This document shows, one piece after another, positions 38,572 through 47,653 of a DNA stretch of 64,000 nt. Below the pieces are notes generated by a model. That model was not told the origin of the DNA. It was given only the letters and a program-made list of their open reading frames with translations, and did no database searches. The stretch covers positions 1-64,000 of the forward strand of contig JADFZJ010000013.1 in NCBI GenBank assembly GCA_015232555.1, in the 5' to 3' direction. The translations under genes and the position numbers were made by a program. How positions within the stretch are numbered: position 1 is the first letter of the stretch; the number at the start of each line of letters is the position of its first letter. Origin of the DNA: Desulfamplus sp. GTDB lineage: Bacteria; Desulfobacterota; Desulfobacteria; Desulfobacterales; Desulfobacteraceae.

Positions 38572-39912
38572 TTACATTAATAAATATTGTTTTATTCTAT
38601 TACAGGCAACTGAGGTGCCACCCTGTTTTTTTGCAATGTAATCAAGACTTTTTTTAATAATCTCTTTTCTATCAGGAGGATTTTTCAAGATTGTAACCAT
38701 AAAATCCGCAACACAATCCCTGTTATCTGCTTTTTTAACAATATTTTGAGTAAATATCTCTTCTCCAGCCCATGCAAAGTCATCAATATATGGTCCAGTA
38801 ACTGTTACAGCTCCAGAGGTTAAAGGCTCAATAAAATTGTGTCCTCCTAATGGCTTTAAACTTCCTCCTACAAATGCAACCGTTGCAAACGAATAAGCAT
38901 TTTTTAATTCTCCAAATCTATCCCATAAAATTACTGTTCCTAATGCAATTGGCTTTTTTGTTTTATATATCTCATCATATATCTCAGATACAAGATGCCA
39001 TTTATGATCTGTCTGCGAAAGCCTCTTTTTCCAAAAGTCGATTCTGTGTAGATGTCTTGGAAAGAGTCCTACCACCTGATTTGGAAATTTTTCAAGTATT
39101 TGGTTAATAATGGCAAAAACATCATCTTCTTCCTCTTTTCTTACAGATCCAAGAATTGAGAATGGTATATCTGCTGGCAATATCCTTATATTTGAGTCGT
39201 CAGAATTGGTAAGAATGTTATCAAACTTCATGTTTGGCATTACATCAATTATAGCACATGGAAAAATGTTTCTAAATCTTTGTGCATCTGTATCGCTGAT
39301 TGCAAGAACAGTGTGAGGCTCAATTTTACTCCATAACCATCTGGTCAGCATGTAGTTTCTGTGACTTCTCTTTGACATTCTTCCGTTTATCACAACTACC
39401 TTGACACCATATTTTTTTGCAGCGAATAGAAGTGATGGCCAAAGTTCAGTCTCAAGAAGAACAACAAGAGCTGGTTTTACCTTGCAGATAATACTTTCAA
39501 TTAAATCAGGTATATCAAATGGAAACCATGTTATATTGGTAGATTTAAATTTGGATATGTTGTCATGTGAGGCATAATAACTGCTAATGTCTGATGAAGA
39601 TGAGGGAAGAGAAAGATTTTGAGATAGCAGAGCCAATCCTTGAGAGGTAGTTGAAGTGATTAAAATCTGTTTTTGTTTTTCAAAAGAGATGGAACGTTCA
39701 AAGTCTAAATTATTTACAAGTTGAACAGCAAGAGTCGATTCTCCTGCCGAAGCTGCCTGTATCCAGATATCAGCCTTCTTAAAGTGGTCAGATGAGGTTC
39801 TCTCTTTAATACTGTCACGTAATCTGATATCTTTTCTAAGAATAGGCAGTGCTAACCGCCACAGAAAACGGTAAAGATTCAAAAATAAAAATAGTATTGT
39901 GCTCTTTTTCAT
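38572..39912 (-). CDS. waaA: 3-deoxy-D-manno-octulosonic acid (Kdo) transferase
   Basis: WaaA adds Kdo to lipid A precursor on the inner face of the inner membrane, the first step of LPS core. About 446 residues from the ATG at 39912 (a GTG at 39930 is an alternative). The N-terminal anchor is at about 2-20. The N-terminal glycosyltransferase domain has WIQAASAGE, and the C-terminal donor domain has GSVRKEEEDDV, FPRHLHR and GGSLKPLGGHNFIEP. A Ser-rich insertion of about 20 residues (SSSSDISSYYASHDN) interrupts the N-terminal domain after LSLP. It is divergent from msbA, which exports the lipid A product. Confidence 0.94.
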   Translation of the reverse strand: MKKSTILFLFLNLYRFLWRLALPILRKDIRLRDSIKERTSSDHFKKADIWIQAASAGESTLAVQLVNNLDFERSISFEKQKQILITSTTSQGLALLSQNLSLPSSSSDISSYYASHDNISKFKSTNITWFPFDIPDLIESIICKVKPALVVLLETELWPSLLFAAKKYGVKVVVINGRMSKRSHRNYMLTRWLWSKIEPHTVLAISDTDAQRFRNIFPCAIIDVMPNMKFDNILTNSDDSNIRILPADIPFSILGSVRKEEEDDVFAIINQILEKFPNQVVGLFPRHLHRIDFWKKRLSQTDHKWHLVSEIYDEIYKTKKPIALGTVILWDRFGELKNAYSFATVAFVGGSLKPLGGHNFIEPLTSGAVTVTGPYIDDFAWAGEEIFTQNIVKKADNRDCVADFMVTILKNPPDRKEIIKKSLDYIAKKQGGTSVACNRIKQYLLM

Positions 39913-39979
39913 ATTAAAGTATGGTCTCACATTTTTTGAATATTGACAATACTTCTGAACAGGGAATTAAATAATAACG

Positions 39980-41788
39980 ATGCTTTTAAAGGCAAAACAA
40001 GATGGTCAAAACAGAGAGCGTTATAAATCTCTTCTAAAAATTATAGCTCAGCACTGGCAAAAACTATTTTTTGCAATGCTCTGCATGATTGTTGTAGCTG
40101 GCTCGACTGCTGCATCTGCCTATCTTGTCAAACCGATGCTTGATGATATTTTTGTCAACAAGGACAAAGCTGGTCTTCTTTTTATTCCAGTGGCAGCAAT
40201 TGTGGTCTTTCTATTAAAGGGTCTTGCAACCTATGGTCAACACTACTGGATGAGCTACGTGGGAGAACAGGTTATAAAATCGTTCAGAAATGCACTTTAT
40301 GAAAGAATTATTGATCTGCCGCTTGCATACTTTCATCAAGAGAAGACAGGTACACTGATGGCAAGAATCACAAATGATGTCAATATTGTTAAGGGTATGG
40401 TTTCAAGTGCTGTAACAAGCCTGTTACGTGATTTCTTTACTGTAATTGGTCTGACAGGCGTAATTTTTTACATGGACTGGAGACTTGCAGCGTGGGCATT
40501 TTTGGTTCTTCCCGTAGCTTTTTATCCAATTGTCGCTTTTGGCAGGCGTGTCCGCCGTTTCAGCACAGGATGTCAAGAGGCAATGGCTGAACTTAATGTC
40601 TTTTTGCACGAAACCTTTTCAGGTGCCAAAGTGGTAAAAATATTTACAATGGAAGATTATGAAAAGCAGAGGTTCAGAGATAAAACTGAAAAGCTATTTA
40701 GACTTGAGATTAAATCTGTAGTTGCAAAATCTCTCTCGTCTCCTGTAATGGAGTTTTTAGGAGGAGTTGGCATTGCATTTATAATCTGGTTTGGAGGTTC
40801 AAGAGTTATCAGCGGAGCTTCAACTACTGGAACTTTTTTCTCTTTTCTCACTGCTGTAATGATGCTCTATGATCCTGTCAAAAAACTGACCAACCTTAAT
40901 AACACCATTCAAGAGGGTCTTGCTGCTGTAACTCGTATTTATGATGTTATTGAACAAAAAAGCGAAATTGGAACAGATGAAGATAGAGGCTCTTTTGATT
41001 TAATAGCTCTTGAGCCAGCCAACATGGAGATAAGATTTAACAAGGTCTTTTTTAAATATAGAGATGAGAAAAATATTGATAATTATGATAAAAACAGCGA
41101 GTGGATCTTAAATGATATTAATCTGAATGTAAAGCAGGGGGAAGTTGTTGCTCTTGTCGGCATGAGCGGAGGAGGCAAAACTTCTCTTGTTAATCTGATT
41201 CCAAGATTTTACGATGTTATAGACGGTAAAATAACTATTGGAGATAAAGATATAAGAGAGATTCCATTGCCGCTTCTTAGAAGCAGAATCTCTATTGTTA
41301 CTCAAGAGCCGATTCTGTTCAACGAAAGCGTCAGAGCCAATATCCGCTACGGAAGAGTTGATGCCTCTGATTTTGAGGTCGAAGAGGCTGCAAAATCAGC
41401 TTATGCCCACGATTTTATAACAGGTTTTCCGCAAGGTTATGATACAGTAATAGGAGAGCTTGGCAGCCGCCTGTCTGGAGGTGAACGGCAGAGAATCTGT
41501 ATTGCAAGGGCATTGATAAAAGATTCTCCGATTTTGATTCTTGATGAGGCAACATCAGCTCTTGATATTGAGGCTGAACAGATAGTTCAAAAAGCCCTTG
41601 CCAACCTTATGAAAGGAAGAACTACATTTGTCATTGCACACAGATTATCTACAATAGCACATGCAGATAAAATAGTAGTTATTAGTAATGGTAAGATAGT
41701 TGAAGTTGGAAACCATGAGGAGCTTATGGCAAAAGGTACAGAGTATTTTAAGATGCAGGCTCAAGTTATTAAACACGCAGCAAATTAA
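39980..41788 (+). CDS. msbA: Lipid A export ABC transporter MsbA
   Basis: MsbA flips lipid A-core across the inner membrane. The 602 residues are one half-transporter that dimerises: six membrane spans (about 30-320) and a nucleotide-binding domain with Walker A GMSGGGKTS, signature LSGGERQR and Walker B ILILDEATSALD, followed by the switch His in IAHRLST. A short polar insertion (RDEKNIDNYDKNSEW) widens the loop before NDINLNV. The divergent waaA gene supports lipid A export rather than drug efflux. The ribosome site is poor. Confidence 0.93.
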   Translation: MLLKAKQDGQNRERYKSLLKIIAQHWQKLFFAMLCMIVVAGSTAASAYLVKPMLDDIFVNKDKAGLLFIPVAAIVVFLLKGLATYGQHYWMSYVGEQVIKSFRNALYERIIDLPLAYFHQEKTGTLMARITNDVNIVKGMVSSAVTSLLRDFFTVIGLTGVIFYMDWRLAAWAFLVLPVAFYPIVAFGRRVRRFSTGCQEAMAELNVFLHETFSGAKVVKIFTMEDYEKQRFRDKTEKLFRLEIKSVVAKSLSSPVMEFLGGVGIAFIIWFGGSRVISGASTTGTFFSFLTAVMMLYDPVKKLTNLNNTIQEGLAAVTRIYDVIEQKSEIGTDEDRGSFDLIALEPANMEIRFNKVFFKYRDEKNIDNYDKNSEWILNDINLNVKQGEVVALVGMSGGGKTSLVNLIPRFYDVIDGKITIGDKDIREIPLPLLRSRISIVTQEPILFNESVRANIRYGRVDASDFEVEEAAKSAYAHDFITGFPQGYDTVIGELGSRLSGGERQRICIARALIKDSPILILDEATSALDIEAEQIVQKALANLMKGRTTFVIAHRLSTIAHADKIVVISNGKIVEVGNHEELMAKGTEYFKMQAQVIKHAAN

Positions 41789-41865
41789 ATAACAGACAAC
41801 TTAAATATTTTGATAGATACAATCAATTATGATTAATAATTATAATTTTTTATAGGAGAATGATC

Positions 41866-42039
41866 ATGACAATTTCCCAACAACTTCTTGATATTTTAGT
41901 ATGCCCCAAATGCAAAGGGGAGATTCATTTAACTGAAAACAAAGATGGACTTGTGTGCGAAACCTGCTCTCTTGTGTATGAAATACGAGACGATATACCA
42001 ATAATGTTGATTGAAGAGGCAAAATCTTTACAAAAGTAA
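41866..42039 (+). CDS. Trm112-family small zinc-ribbon-like protein
   Basis: This 57-residue protein begins LLDILVCPKCKGEI, with the paired Cys sets CPKC and CETC and the closing IRDDIPIMLIEEA of the Trm112/YcaR family. Bacterial members usually lie beside lipid A or LPS genes and are thought to act as small partner proteins of methyltransferases or as fold stabilisers; the function here is unknown. AGGAG lies 9 bases upstream of the ATG. It follows msbA by 77 bases, probably in the same unit. Confidence 0.88.
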   Translation: MTISQQLLDILVCPKCKGEIHLTENKDGLVCETCSLVYEIRDDIPIMLIEEAKSLQK

Positions 42040-42101
42040 ATACCTAATCCTACGAACCAGATAGAAAACAAGATATTTAAGAGGTAAAATTTTTAGAAAA
42101 A

Positions 42102-42698
42102 ATGAGTATTCCAAAAAATCCAGACCCTGCAAAATTAGTTATCAGCCTTTTTATGAACAGCAAGGATATATTTGAATCTGCTTTCGTTGAGCTTAAAAGG
42201 CTTTTTGGTGAGGTAGATATGGTAAGTAGTTGGTTTAATTTTGATTATACTGACTATTATTACGCTGAAATGGGTTCTCCTCTGTTTCGTAAGGTTGTTG
42301 CATTTAAAGAGCTTATCGATCAAAGCGACTTGGCACAGATAAAGGAGAATACCAATCTGTTGGAAAAAAAATGGACAGCCGATAATACAATAGATAAAGT
42401 CCGTAATAAAGCAGACGAACCTATAAAAGATGATTCAACAGCGTTAAATTTAAACAGATCATTAAATATTGACCCTGGTTATCTTCTTTTATCAAGATTT
42501 ATCCTTGCAACTGGTAAAGATTACTCTCACAGAATATATATTGGAAGAGGCATTTACGCTGATCTCACCTTAATTTATAAAAAAGGAGGCTTTAAATCTC
42601 TTGAGTGGACGTATCCTGATTATGCGTCAAAAGAGATGTGCGATTTTCTTGAACAGGTGAGAGCTAAATATGCCAATGATTTAAAACAGTCAAGGTAG
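42102..42698 (+). CDS. DUF4416 family protein
   Basis: This 198-residue protein fits DUF4416, a family found mostly in deltaproteobacteria and related anaerobes: AKLVISLFMNS near the start, FDYTDYYYAEMGSPLFRK, DPGYLL, and LTLIYKKGGFKSLEWTYPDY. Residues about 85-110 contain a polar, probably non-conserved insertion (WTADNTIDKVRNKADEP). The function is unknown. The order DUF4416, YicC, RemA, Gmk is a conserved neighbourhood in this lineage as far as I recall, which hints at a link to RNA or nucleotide metabolism. Confidence 0.85.
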   Translation: MSIPKNPDPAKLVISLFMNSKDIFESAFVELKRLFGEVDMVSSWFNFDYTDYYYAEMGSPLFRKVVAFKELIDQSDLAQIKENTNLLEKKWTADNTIDKVRNKADEPIKDDSTALNLNRSLNIDPGYLLLSRFILATGKDYSHRIYIGRGIYADLTLIYKKGGFKSLEWTYPDYASKEMCDFLEQVRAKYANDLKQSR

Positions 42699-42748
42699 GT
42701 TTCAATTATATAACACATAATCACCATGGTTATAGAGATAACGAAACT

Positions 42749-42774
42749 GTAGAGACGCACAGCCGTGTCTCTAC
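42749..42774. repeat. GTAGAGAC palindromic element, second copy
   Basis: The arms are TAGAGAC and GTCTCTA around CACAGCC; the whole reads almost like the core at 27462-27489, including the AAACT before it and CTACTTT after it. It sits between DUF4416 and yicC, 51 bases after the stop. Confidence 0.75.
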
Positions 42775-42810
42775 TTTCACATAAAAAGTATATGGAAAGA
42801 GACTTATAGA

Positions 42811-43755
42811 ATGATAAAAAGCATGACTGCCTATGCAGAGGCATCACATAGCGAGAACTGCATCAGATGCGATGTAGAAATACGTTCATACAACAGCCGA
42901 CATTTGGATATAGCCCTCTATCTGCCAAGATCTTTCAGCAGATATGAGGATGGAATTAAAAAACTTATTTCTTCAAAGTTATCTCGTGGCAGGATTGAGA
43001 TTCGGATTGGAATCGAAGATCAATCTGATGAAGCTGTACAGTTTCAGGTTGATATACCAAGAGCACAGGCATATTACAGAGCACTTGTAGAGTTAAAAGA
43101 GAGATTAGATAAAGTTTCCCTTGATTCAGGCTTTTCTATTAAGTCAGATATCTCCATAGAGCAGATACTTGAGGGCAAGGATATGATTAAATCTGCTGAA
43201 AAGCGACAAGATGACGATCTTCTTATTTGGGAAACAATTTCAAAAGCAGTAGATAGTGCTCTGGACAGCCTTGAAGCCATGCGTGGAAACGAAGGAGATA
43301 ATCTTGCCAAAGACCTTATGGAGCGAATCAACTATATTGAAGACTCTTTGCTTAAAATTGAATCAGAAGCAGCTTCAATGCCTCAGATATATAGAGATAG
43401 ATTGATAGAGCGGGTTGCAGCACTAATAGAGACAGATAATAGTGCTAAGCAATCTGTTACAAACATTGACCATATTATCGATCCTGTAAGGCTTACTCAA
43501 GAGGTGGCTATTTTAGCAGACAAGAGCGATATCTCAGAGGAGATTGTAAGGGTTAAAAGCCATATAAGTCTGTTCCGCAATATTATAAATTCTCCTGAAC
43601 CAGGAGGCAGAAAGCTCAATTTCCTGCTTCAAGAGTTTAACAGAGAGTTTAATACAATGGGTTCTAAATCGGGCAGAGCAGAACTGTCACATATAATTGT
43701 AGATTTAAAATCTGAACTTGAAAAAATAAGAGAGCAGATTCAAAATATTGAATAA
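42811..43755 (+). CDS. yicC: YicC family endoribonuclease
   Basis: YicC proteins are endoribonucleases that help control small RNAs and mRNA decay. The 314 residues start with MIKSMTAYAEA and have the family EIRSYNSRHLDIALYLPR and SRGRIEIRI segments; the C-terminal part has the strongly conserved SHISLFRNIINSPEPGGRKLNFLLQEFNREFNTMGSKS pattern (split around residues 254-292). It is slightly longer than the usual 290. It lies 48 bases before remA and is in the common yicC-remA-gmk order. Confidence 0.93.
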   Translation: MIKSMTAYAEASHSENCIRCDVEIRSYNSRHLDIALYLPRSFSRYEDGIKKLISSKLSRGRIEIRIGIEDQSDEAVQFQVDIPRAQAYYRALVELKERLDKVSLDSGFSIKSDISIEQILEGKDMIKSAEKRQDDDLLIWETISKAVDSALDSLEAMRGNEGDNLAKDLMERINYIEDSLLKIESEAASMPQIYRDRLIERVAALIETDNSAKQSVTNIDHIIDPVRLTQEVAILADKSDISEEIVRVKSHISLFRNIINSPEPGGRKLNFLLQEFNREFNTMGSKSGRAELSHIIVDLKSELEKIREQIQNIE

Positions 43756-43803
43756 AAGCTGATATTTGAATTAAAATAACTCTAATAGGAGTCAAATAAA
43801 CAG

Positions 43804-44103
43804 ATGACTTTCAGAAAACAGGTAAAATTACTTATGGAACAAGAGCTGCTTAATATCGGTTTCGGCAATACTGTGGTTGCAGATAAGGTTGTGACCATAT
43901 TGACCCCTAACACATCACCCATGAAACGCCTCAAAGATGATGCCAAAGAGGATAGACGTCTGATTGATGCCACACATGGAAGAAAAACACGCTCAATAAT
44001 CATAACAGAAAGCAACCACGTTATCCTTTCAGCTATTCAGGCAGAGACAATTTCTCAACGATTTATAGCACTTAAAAAAGATGAAGAAGAAGAGAGCGTT
44101 TAA
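43804..44103 (+). CDS. RemA/DUF370 family DNA-binding regulator
   Basis: This 99-residue protein has the full RemA signature: [58 protein letters not shown]. In Bacillus RemA activates matrix and osmoprotection genes as a ring-shaped DNA-binding protein; in proteobacteria its role is unknown, but it is almost always next to yicC and gmk. The first ten residues ([10 protein letters not shown]) are extra, and an internal ATG at 43834 would give the standard family start; I keep the first ATG because of the GGAG at about 43790. Confidence 0.9.
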   Translation: MTFRKQVKLLMEQELLNIGFGNTVVADKVVTILTPNTSPMKRLKDDAKEDRRLIDATHGRKTRSIIITESNHVILSAIQAETISQRFIALKKDEEEESV

Positions 44104-44115
44104 GGATTTTAAATT

Positions 44116-44709
44116 ATGATTCAACAACAGACTATAAAACAGAACTCAAGAGGTAAAATTTTTGTTGTATCTGCTCCATCAGGTGCGGGTAAAAGTACAC
44201 TTTGCACAAAAATAATCGCCCGATTTCCTGATCTTGCATATTCGGTTTCACACACAACCAGACTGCCAAGAGATGGTGAAAAAGATGGAGTTGACTATTT
44301 TTTCATCACAGTTGAGGAGTTTAAAGATAGGATTAAAAAAAAACTTTGGGCAGAATGGGCAGAGGTTCACGGCAATTTTTACGGAACATCTTTAAAGTTT
44401 ATAGAGGATAAGATAGCTCAAGGTAAACATCTTCTGCTTGATATTGACGTGCAAGGGGCAAAGCAGTTTAAACGCTCATTTCCTGAAGCAGTAACAATTT
44501 TTATCATGCCCCCGTCAATTGTGACTCTTGAACAGAGGCTTAAAAAAAGAGCTACTGATTCTGATGAGGTGATTACGAAACGCATTGCCAATGCTCAAGG
44601 TGAAATAGCACAGAGTTCATTTTATGATCATATTGTTGTCAATGATGATCTTGAGCGTGCTTCAAGTCAGATGTTAAACATTATCAACTCTGAAATTGCA
44701 GACAAATAA
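44116..44709 (+). CDS. gmk: Guanylate kinase
   Basis: Gmk phosphorylates GMP to GDP with ATP. The 197 residues have the P-loop APSGAGKST near 20-28, the GMP-binding SVSHTTRLPRDGEKDGVDYFF segment near 50-70, an AEWAEVHGNFYGT stretch, and the LDIDVQGAKQFK motif. The size is normal. It starts 13 bases after remA and belongs to the yicC-remA-gmk cluster. No rpoZ (omega) gene follows, though omega often does in other proteobacteria. Confidence 0.96.
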   Translation: MIQQQTIKQNSRGKIFVVSAPSGAGKSTLCTKIIARFPDLAYSVSHTTRLPRDGEKDGVDYFFITVEEFKDRIKKKLWAEWAEVHGNFYGTSLKFIEDKIAQGKHLLLDIDVQGAKQFKRSFPEAVTIFIMPPSIVTLEQRLKKRATDSDEVITKRIANAQGEIAQSSFYDHIVVNDDLERASSQMLNIINSEIADK

Positions 44710-44740
44710 AAATAATAGGTATTTAAAGTAGGTATTTAAG

Positions 44741-46012
44741 ATGACACCTGATGATAAAAAAAATCTTCTATCAATTATGTCCCGTTTTTTGGTGTGGAGT
44801 ATGCTCTTTGGGGTTTTATATATTCTCAGATCATTTTTTCTGCTTATCTTTCTGACGTTTGTATTTGCCTATATTCAAGTCAGCATTGTAAGTTATGTTG
44901 AAAAATGGAGATGGTTGGCTAATAGAAAGCTGCGGGTTGTGCTGACAGGCGTTGCCCTGCTGTGCTTTTTAACATCTGTAATGCTCTTTCTTATTCCAAG
45001 CGTAAAAAAGCAGACAGAGGTTTTTATAAGCCAGTTTGGTACCTATATAAATCGTGTAGATCAGGAAATTCTACGATTAAGCCACAAATATCCATCTATA
45101 AACAGGTTGATTATTCAGTTGGAACTTATCAGTGTTAATGACAATTCAATTACCAATGGTTCTGAAGATACGACAACGACAAACCCTGTAAAATCTTCCC
45201 ATTCAGATTCACAAAAAAAATTAAAACTTGAAACAGTCCAACCCGAACAATCAAATAGAGAAAATGGTGACAAGATTGAGATGCCTATCTATTCACCTGT
45301 AACGACTCTTTTTCAAAAGGTGATTGGTATTGATAAAGAGACCACTGGAATTGGCAGTTTAAACCAGATACTTGAGAATTTTCGTAATATTAGCGGTAAG
45401 ATTGCATCTGTAGGTTCTGCTTTTCTTCTTTCTTTGCTCTTTTCTTTTCTGATAGTGTTTGATTTGCCAAATCTTACAAGACTTGTTACTGATTTAGAAA
45501 ATACAAAGCTAAAATTCTTTTATAAAGAGGTGGCAGATAACATCAAAAATTTTGCTCAAGTTCTTGGTAAGGCTTTAGAAGCACAGCTCTCTATTGCAAT
45601 TATTAACAGTATATTAACAGCTTTTGGTCTCTATATTCTTGGAATTGGCAAATATATCGCTTTTTTGTCAGTGATTGTTTTCTTTTGCAGCTTTATTCCT
45701 ATTGTGGGGGTATTTATCAGCTCTGTGCCAATCTGTCTTATAGCACTTCAAAAATCTGGTCTTAACACCATGATTTTAGCAATTATTTTGATTGTGATCA
45801 TACATCTAATTGAGGGCTACATTCTCAACCCTCGAATTTACGGCTCATACATGCGTATAAATCCTGTTCTTGTGCTGATTATTCTTACCATTGGCGGCAA
45901 ACTTTTTCATATATGGGGGCTTATGCTTGGTGTTCCTGTATGCACCTATATTTTTGCTCATGCCATAAGAACAAAAAATGCAACAACAGCGGTGGATAAA
46001 ATATGCTCTTAA
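44741..46012 (+). CDS. AI-2E family permease (PerM-like membrane protein)
   Basis: This 423-residue membrane protein has about seven to eight spans, with the typical N-terminal pair, a long extramembrane segment and the conserved C-terminal part (AIINSILTAFGLYILGIGKYIAFLSVI, SFIPIVGVFISSVP, EGYILNPRIYGSYMRINPVLVL). The family includes exporters of quorum signals and sodium/proton antiporters, so the substrate is unknown. Between about residues 130 and 190 a Ser/Thr/Asn/Lys-rich low-complexity insertion (NGSEDTTTTNPVKSSHSDS) enlarges the soluble loop. Its end overlaps the next gene by 10 bases. Confidence 0.88.
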   Translation: MTPDDKKNLLSIMSRFLVWSMLFGVLYILRSFFLLIFLTFVFAYIQVSIVSYVEKWRWLANRKLRVVLTGVALLCFLTSVMLFLIPSVKKQTEVFISQFGTYINRVDQEILRLSHKYPSINRLIIQLELISVNDNSITNGSEDTTTTNPVKSSHSDSQKKLKLETVQPEQSNRENGDKIEMPIYSPVTTLFQKVIGIDKETTGIGSLNQILENFRNISGKIASVGSAFLLSLLFSFLIVFDLPNLTRLVTDLENTKLKFFYKEVADNIKNFAQVLGKALEAQLSIAIINSILTAFGLYILGIGKYIAFLSVIVFFCSFIPIVGVFISSVPICLIALQKSGLNTMILAIILIVIIHLIEGYILNPRIYGSYMRINPVLVLIILTIGGKLFHIWGLMLGVPVCTYIFAHAIRTKNATTAVDKICS

Positions 46013-46650
46013 ATAAAAAATATAAAATCACTGCCCAAGAGTATCTAATTGCAGAAAAACTCTCTGAATCTAAAAATGAGTATTTCAACGGAGAGATATT
46101 TGCAATGGCAGGTGCAAGCATGGAGCATAATCAGATATCAAGCAATATTGTAAGAGTTTTAGGAAACCAACTGGTGGAATCTCCATGCACTGTGCTTGCA
46201 AATGACATGAAGGTAAAAATAGAGGCAATTGAGAAATATACTTATCCTGATATTGTTGTGGTGTGCGGGAATGGAGAATTTGATCAAGATAAAGAAAATA
46301 ATGATGACACAGCTATTAAAGATGAATATAACAGAGAAAATGATATTTTAATAAACCCGATTGTAATCATGGAGATACTTTCTGCCTCTACAGAAGGTTA
46401 TGACAGAGGGGATAAGTTTTCCCACTACCAATTTATTGATTCGTTTATTGAATATATCCTTATCTCCCAATATGTTTGCAGAGTTGAAAAATTTATACGC
46501 CAAAAAGATAAAACATGGATATATTCAACTTATTCCAATCTTGAAGATGCGGTTAAAATTGAGTCAATCAACTGTCAGCTTCCTGTCGCAGAGATATATA
46601 GAAAAGTTAATCTAAGACCATTTGTGTTAAGGCAGGTCAAAAATATTTAA
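46003..46650 (+). CDS. Uma2 family (DUF820) PD-(D/E)XK-like endonuclease
   Basis: This 215-residue protein has the Uma2 start YKITAQEYLIAEKLSESKNEYFNGEIFAMAGAS, the NIVRVLGNQL helix, the YPDIVVVC aspartate strand, and the VIMEILSASTEGYDRGDKFSHY segment with the Glu and Lys of the nuclease core. These proteins are abundant in cyanobacteria and some deltaproteobacteria; their biological role is unknown and they are often linked to mobile DNA. A polar insertion (about 88-107, FDQDKENNDDTAIKDEYNRE) splits the core. It overlaps the permease gene by 10 bases, suggesting coupling. Confidence 0.85.
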   Translation: MLLNKKYKITAQEYLIAEKLSESKNEYFNGEIFAMAGASMEHNQISSNIVRVLGNQLVESPCTVLANDMKVKIEAIEKYTYPDIVVVCGNGEFDQDKENNDDTAIKDEYNRENDILINPIVIMEILSASTEGYDRGDKFSHYQFIDSFIEYILISQYVCRVEKFIRQKDKTWIYSTYSNLEDAVKIESINCQLPVAEIYRKVNLRPFVLRQVKNI

Positions 46651-46651
46651 C

Positions 46652-47647
46652 ATGACATATCAAACTGAAATTTTATGCGGTATCCACTCCGTTTTAGAGG
46701 CGATTAAAGCAAAAAGAAGAACTTTTGAAAAGATATACATATCAAAAGATCGCACCCTTTCAAGGTTAAATGAGATTATTGATCTTGCAGGGTCAAACAA
46801 GAGCAATTCAGGTAGTAATAATCAATTAGGAAAAACAGATATTGTAGGAAAAATAGAAATTGAATTTGCAGCTCCTGCCTATCTTGATAAGATGAGCAAC
46901 GGAGTAAAACATCAAGGTGTTACTGCAAAAGTTTCTCCATTTCCTATAAAAAAAGCAGAAGATGAGCTTAAAAATTGGGATAATGCAGATTACATTAATA
47001 ATCTATCATCTTCTGAAAATGAGAATACGGCTGATAAAAAAATATCTAATTCATCTAATAAAGAGATAAAAAAAGAGATAAAAGCTGAAAATAGAAATAA
47101 ATTTATTGTGGTGCTTGAAGGCATTGAAGATACCCACAATCTTGGTGCAATAATTAGAACAGCAGTATGTGCAGGAGTTGACCATATCGTAATACCAAAA
47201 GACAGGGCAGTTCAGCCTTCGCCTGCGGTATCGCGGGTATCTGCTGGTGCTATGGAACATGCTGATATTCATGTTGTTACCAATACAGCCGCTTATCTTA
47301 AAAATCTGAAAAAAAAAGGTTTTTGGGTTGCTGGTTTAGATGCTGACGGAGATACATCTCTCTTTAATGCTGATCTTACCAATAACATTGCACTTATTGT
47401 AGGAGGCGAACATCAGGGAATACGACCGCTTGTGAAAAAAGAGTGTGATTTTCTTCTATCTCTCCCGCTTGCCAAAGTAATTACATCTAAAACACCTTCA
47501 GAAAAAATACTATCCACTTCTAACTCAAAAGCAATAATTACAACTACAGAAGGTATAACATCCCTCAATGCCTCGGTTGCCTGTGGAATTGCCATGTATG
47601 AAGTTGTTAGGCAGAGAAACTCGGAAATTGTAGGCAACAACTCTTAA
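46652..47647 (+). CDS. rlmB: 23S rRNA (guanosine-2'-O)-methyltransferase RlmB, with two loop insertions
   Basis: This SPOUT enzyme methylates the ribose of G2251 in 23S rRNA in E. coli. It has an N-terminal substrate-binding domain (about 1-90, GIHSVLEAIKAKRR) and a C-terminal trefoil domain with EGIEDTHNLGAIIRTA, AVQPSPAVSRVSAGA, IVGGEHQGIRPLV and SLNASVACGIA. At 331 residues it is about 80 longer than usual. A Asn/Ser/Lys-rich linker (about 110-150) separates the domains, and a further insertion of about 30 residues (ITSKTPSEKILSTSNSKAII) interrupts the knot loop between SLPL and GITSLNAS, close to the cofactor site. Whether it stays active is worth testing. Confidence 0.9.
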   Translation: MTYQTEILCGIHSVLEAIKAKRRTFEKIYISKDRTLSRLNEIIDLAGSNKSNSGSNNQLGKTDIVGKIEIEFAAPAYLDKMSNGVKHQGVTAKVSPFPIKKAEDELKNWDNADYINNLSSSENENTADKKISNSSNKEIKKEIKAENRNKFIVVLEGIEDTHNLGAIIRTAVCAGVDHIVIPKDRAVQPSPAVSRVSAGAMEHADIHVVTNTAAYLKNLKKKGFWVAGLDADGDTSLFNADLTNNIALIVGGEHQGIRPLVKKECDFLLSLPLAKVITSKTPSEKILSTSNSKAIITTTEGITSLNASVACGIAMYEVVRQRNSEIVGNNS

Positions 47648-47653
47648 TATAAT

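Noticed and set aside
27435-42774. CRISPR-like array from the repeated palindromes
   Set aside because: The elements are kilobases apart with genes between them and no regular spacing; no cas genes are present.
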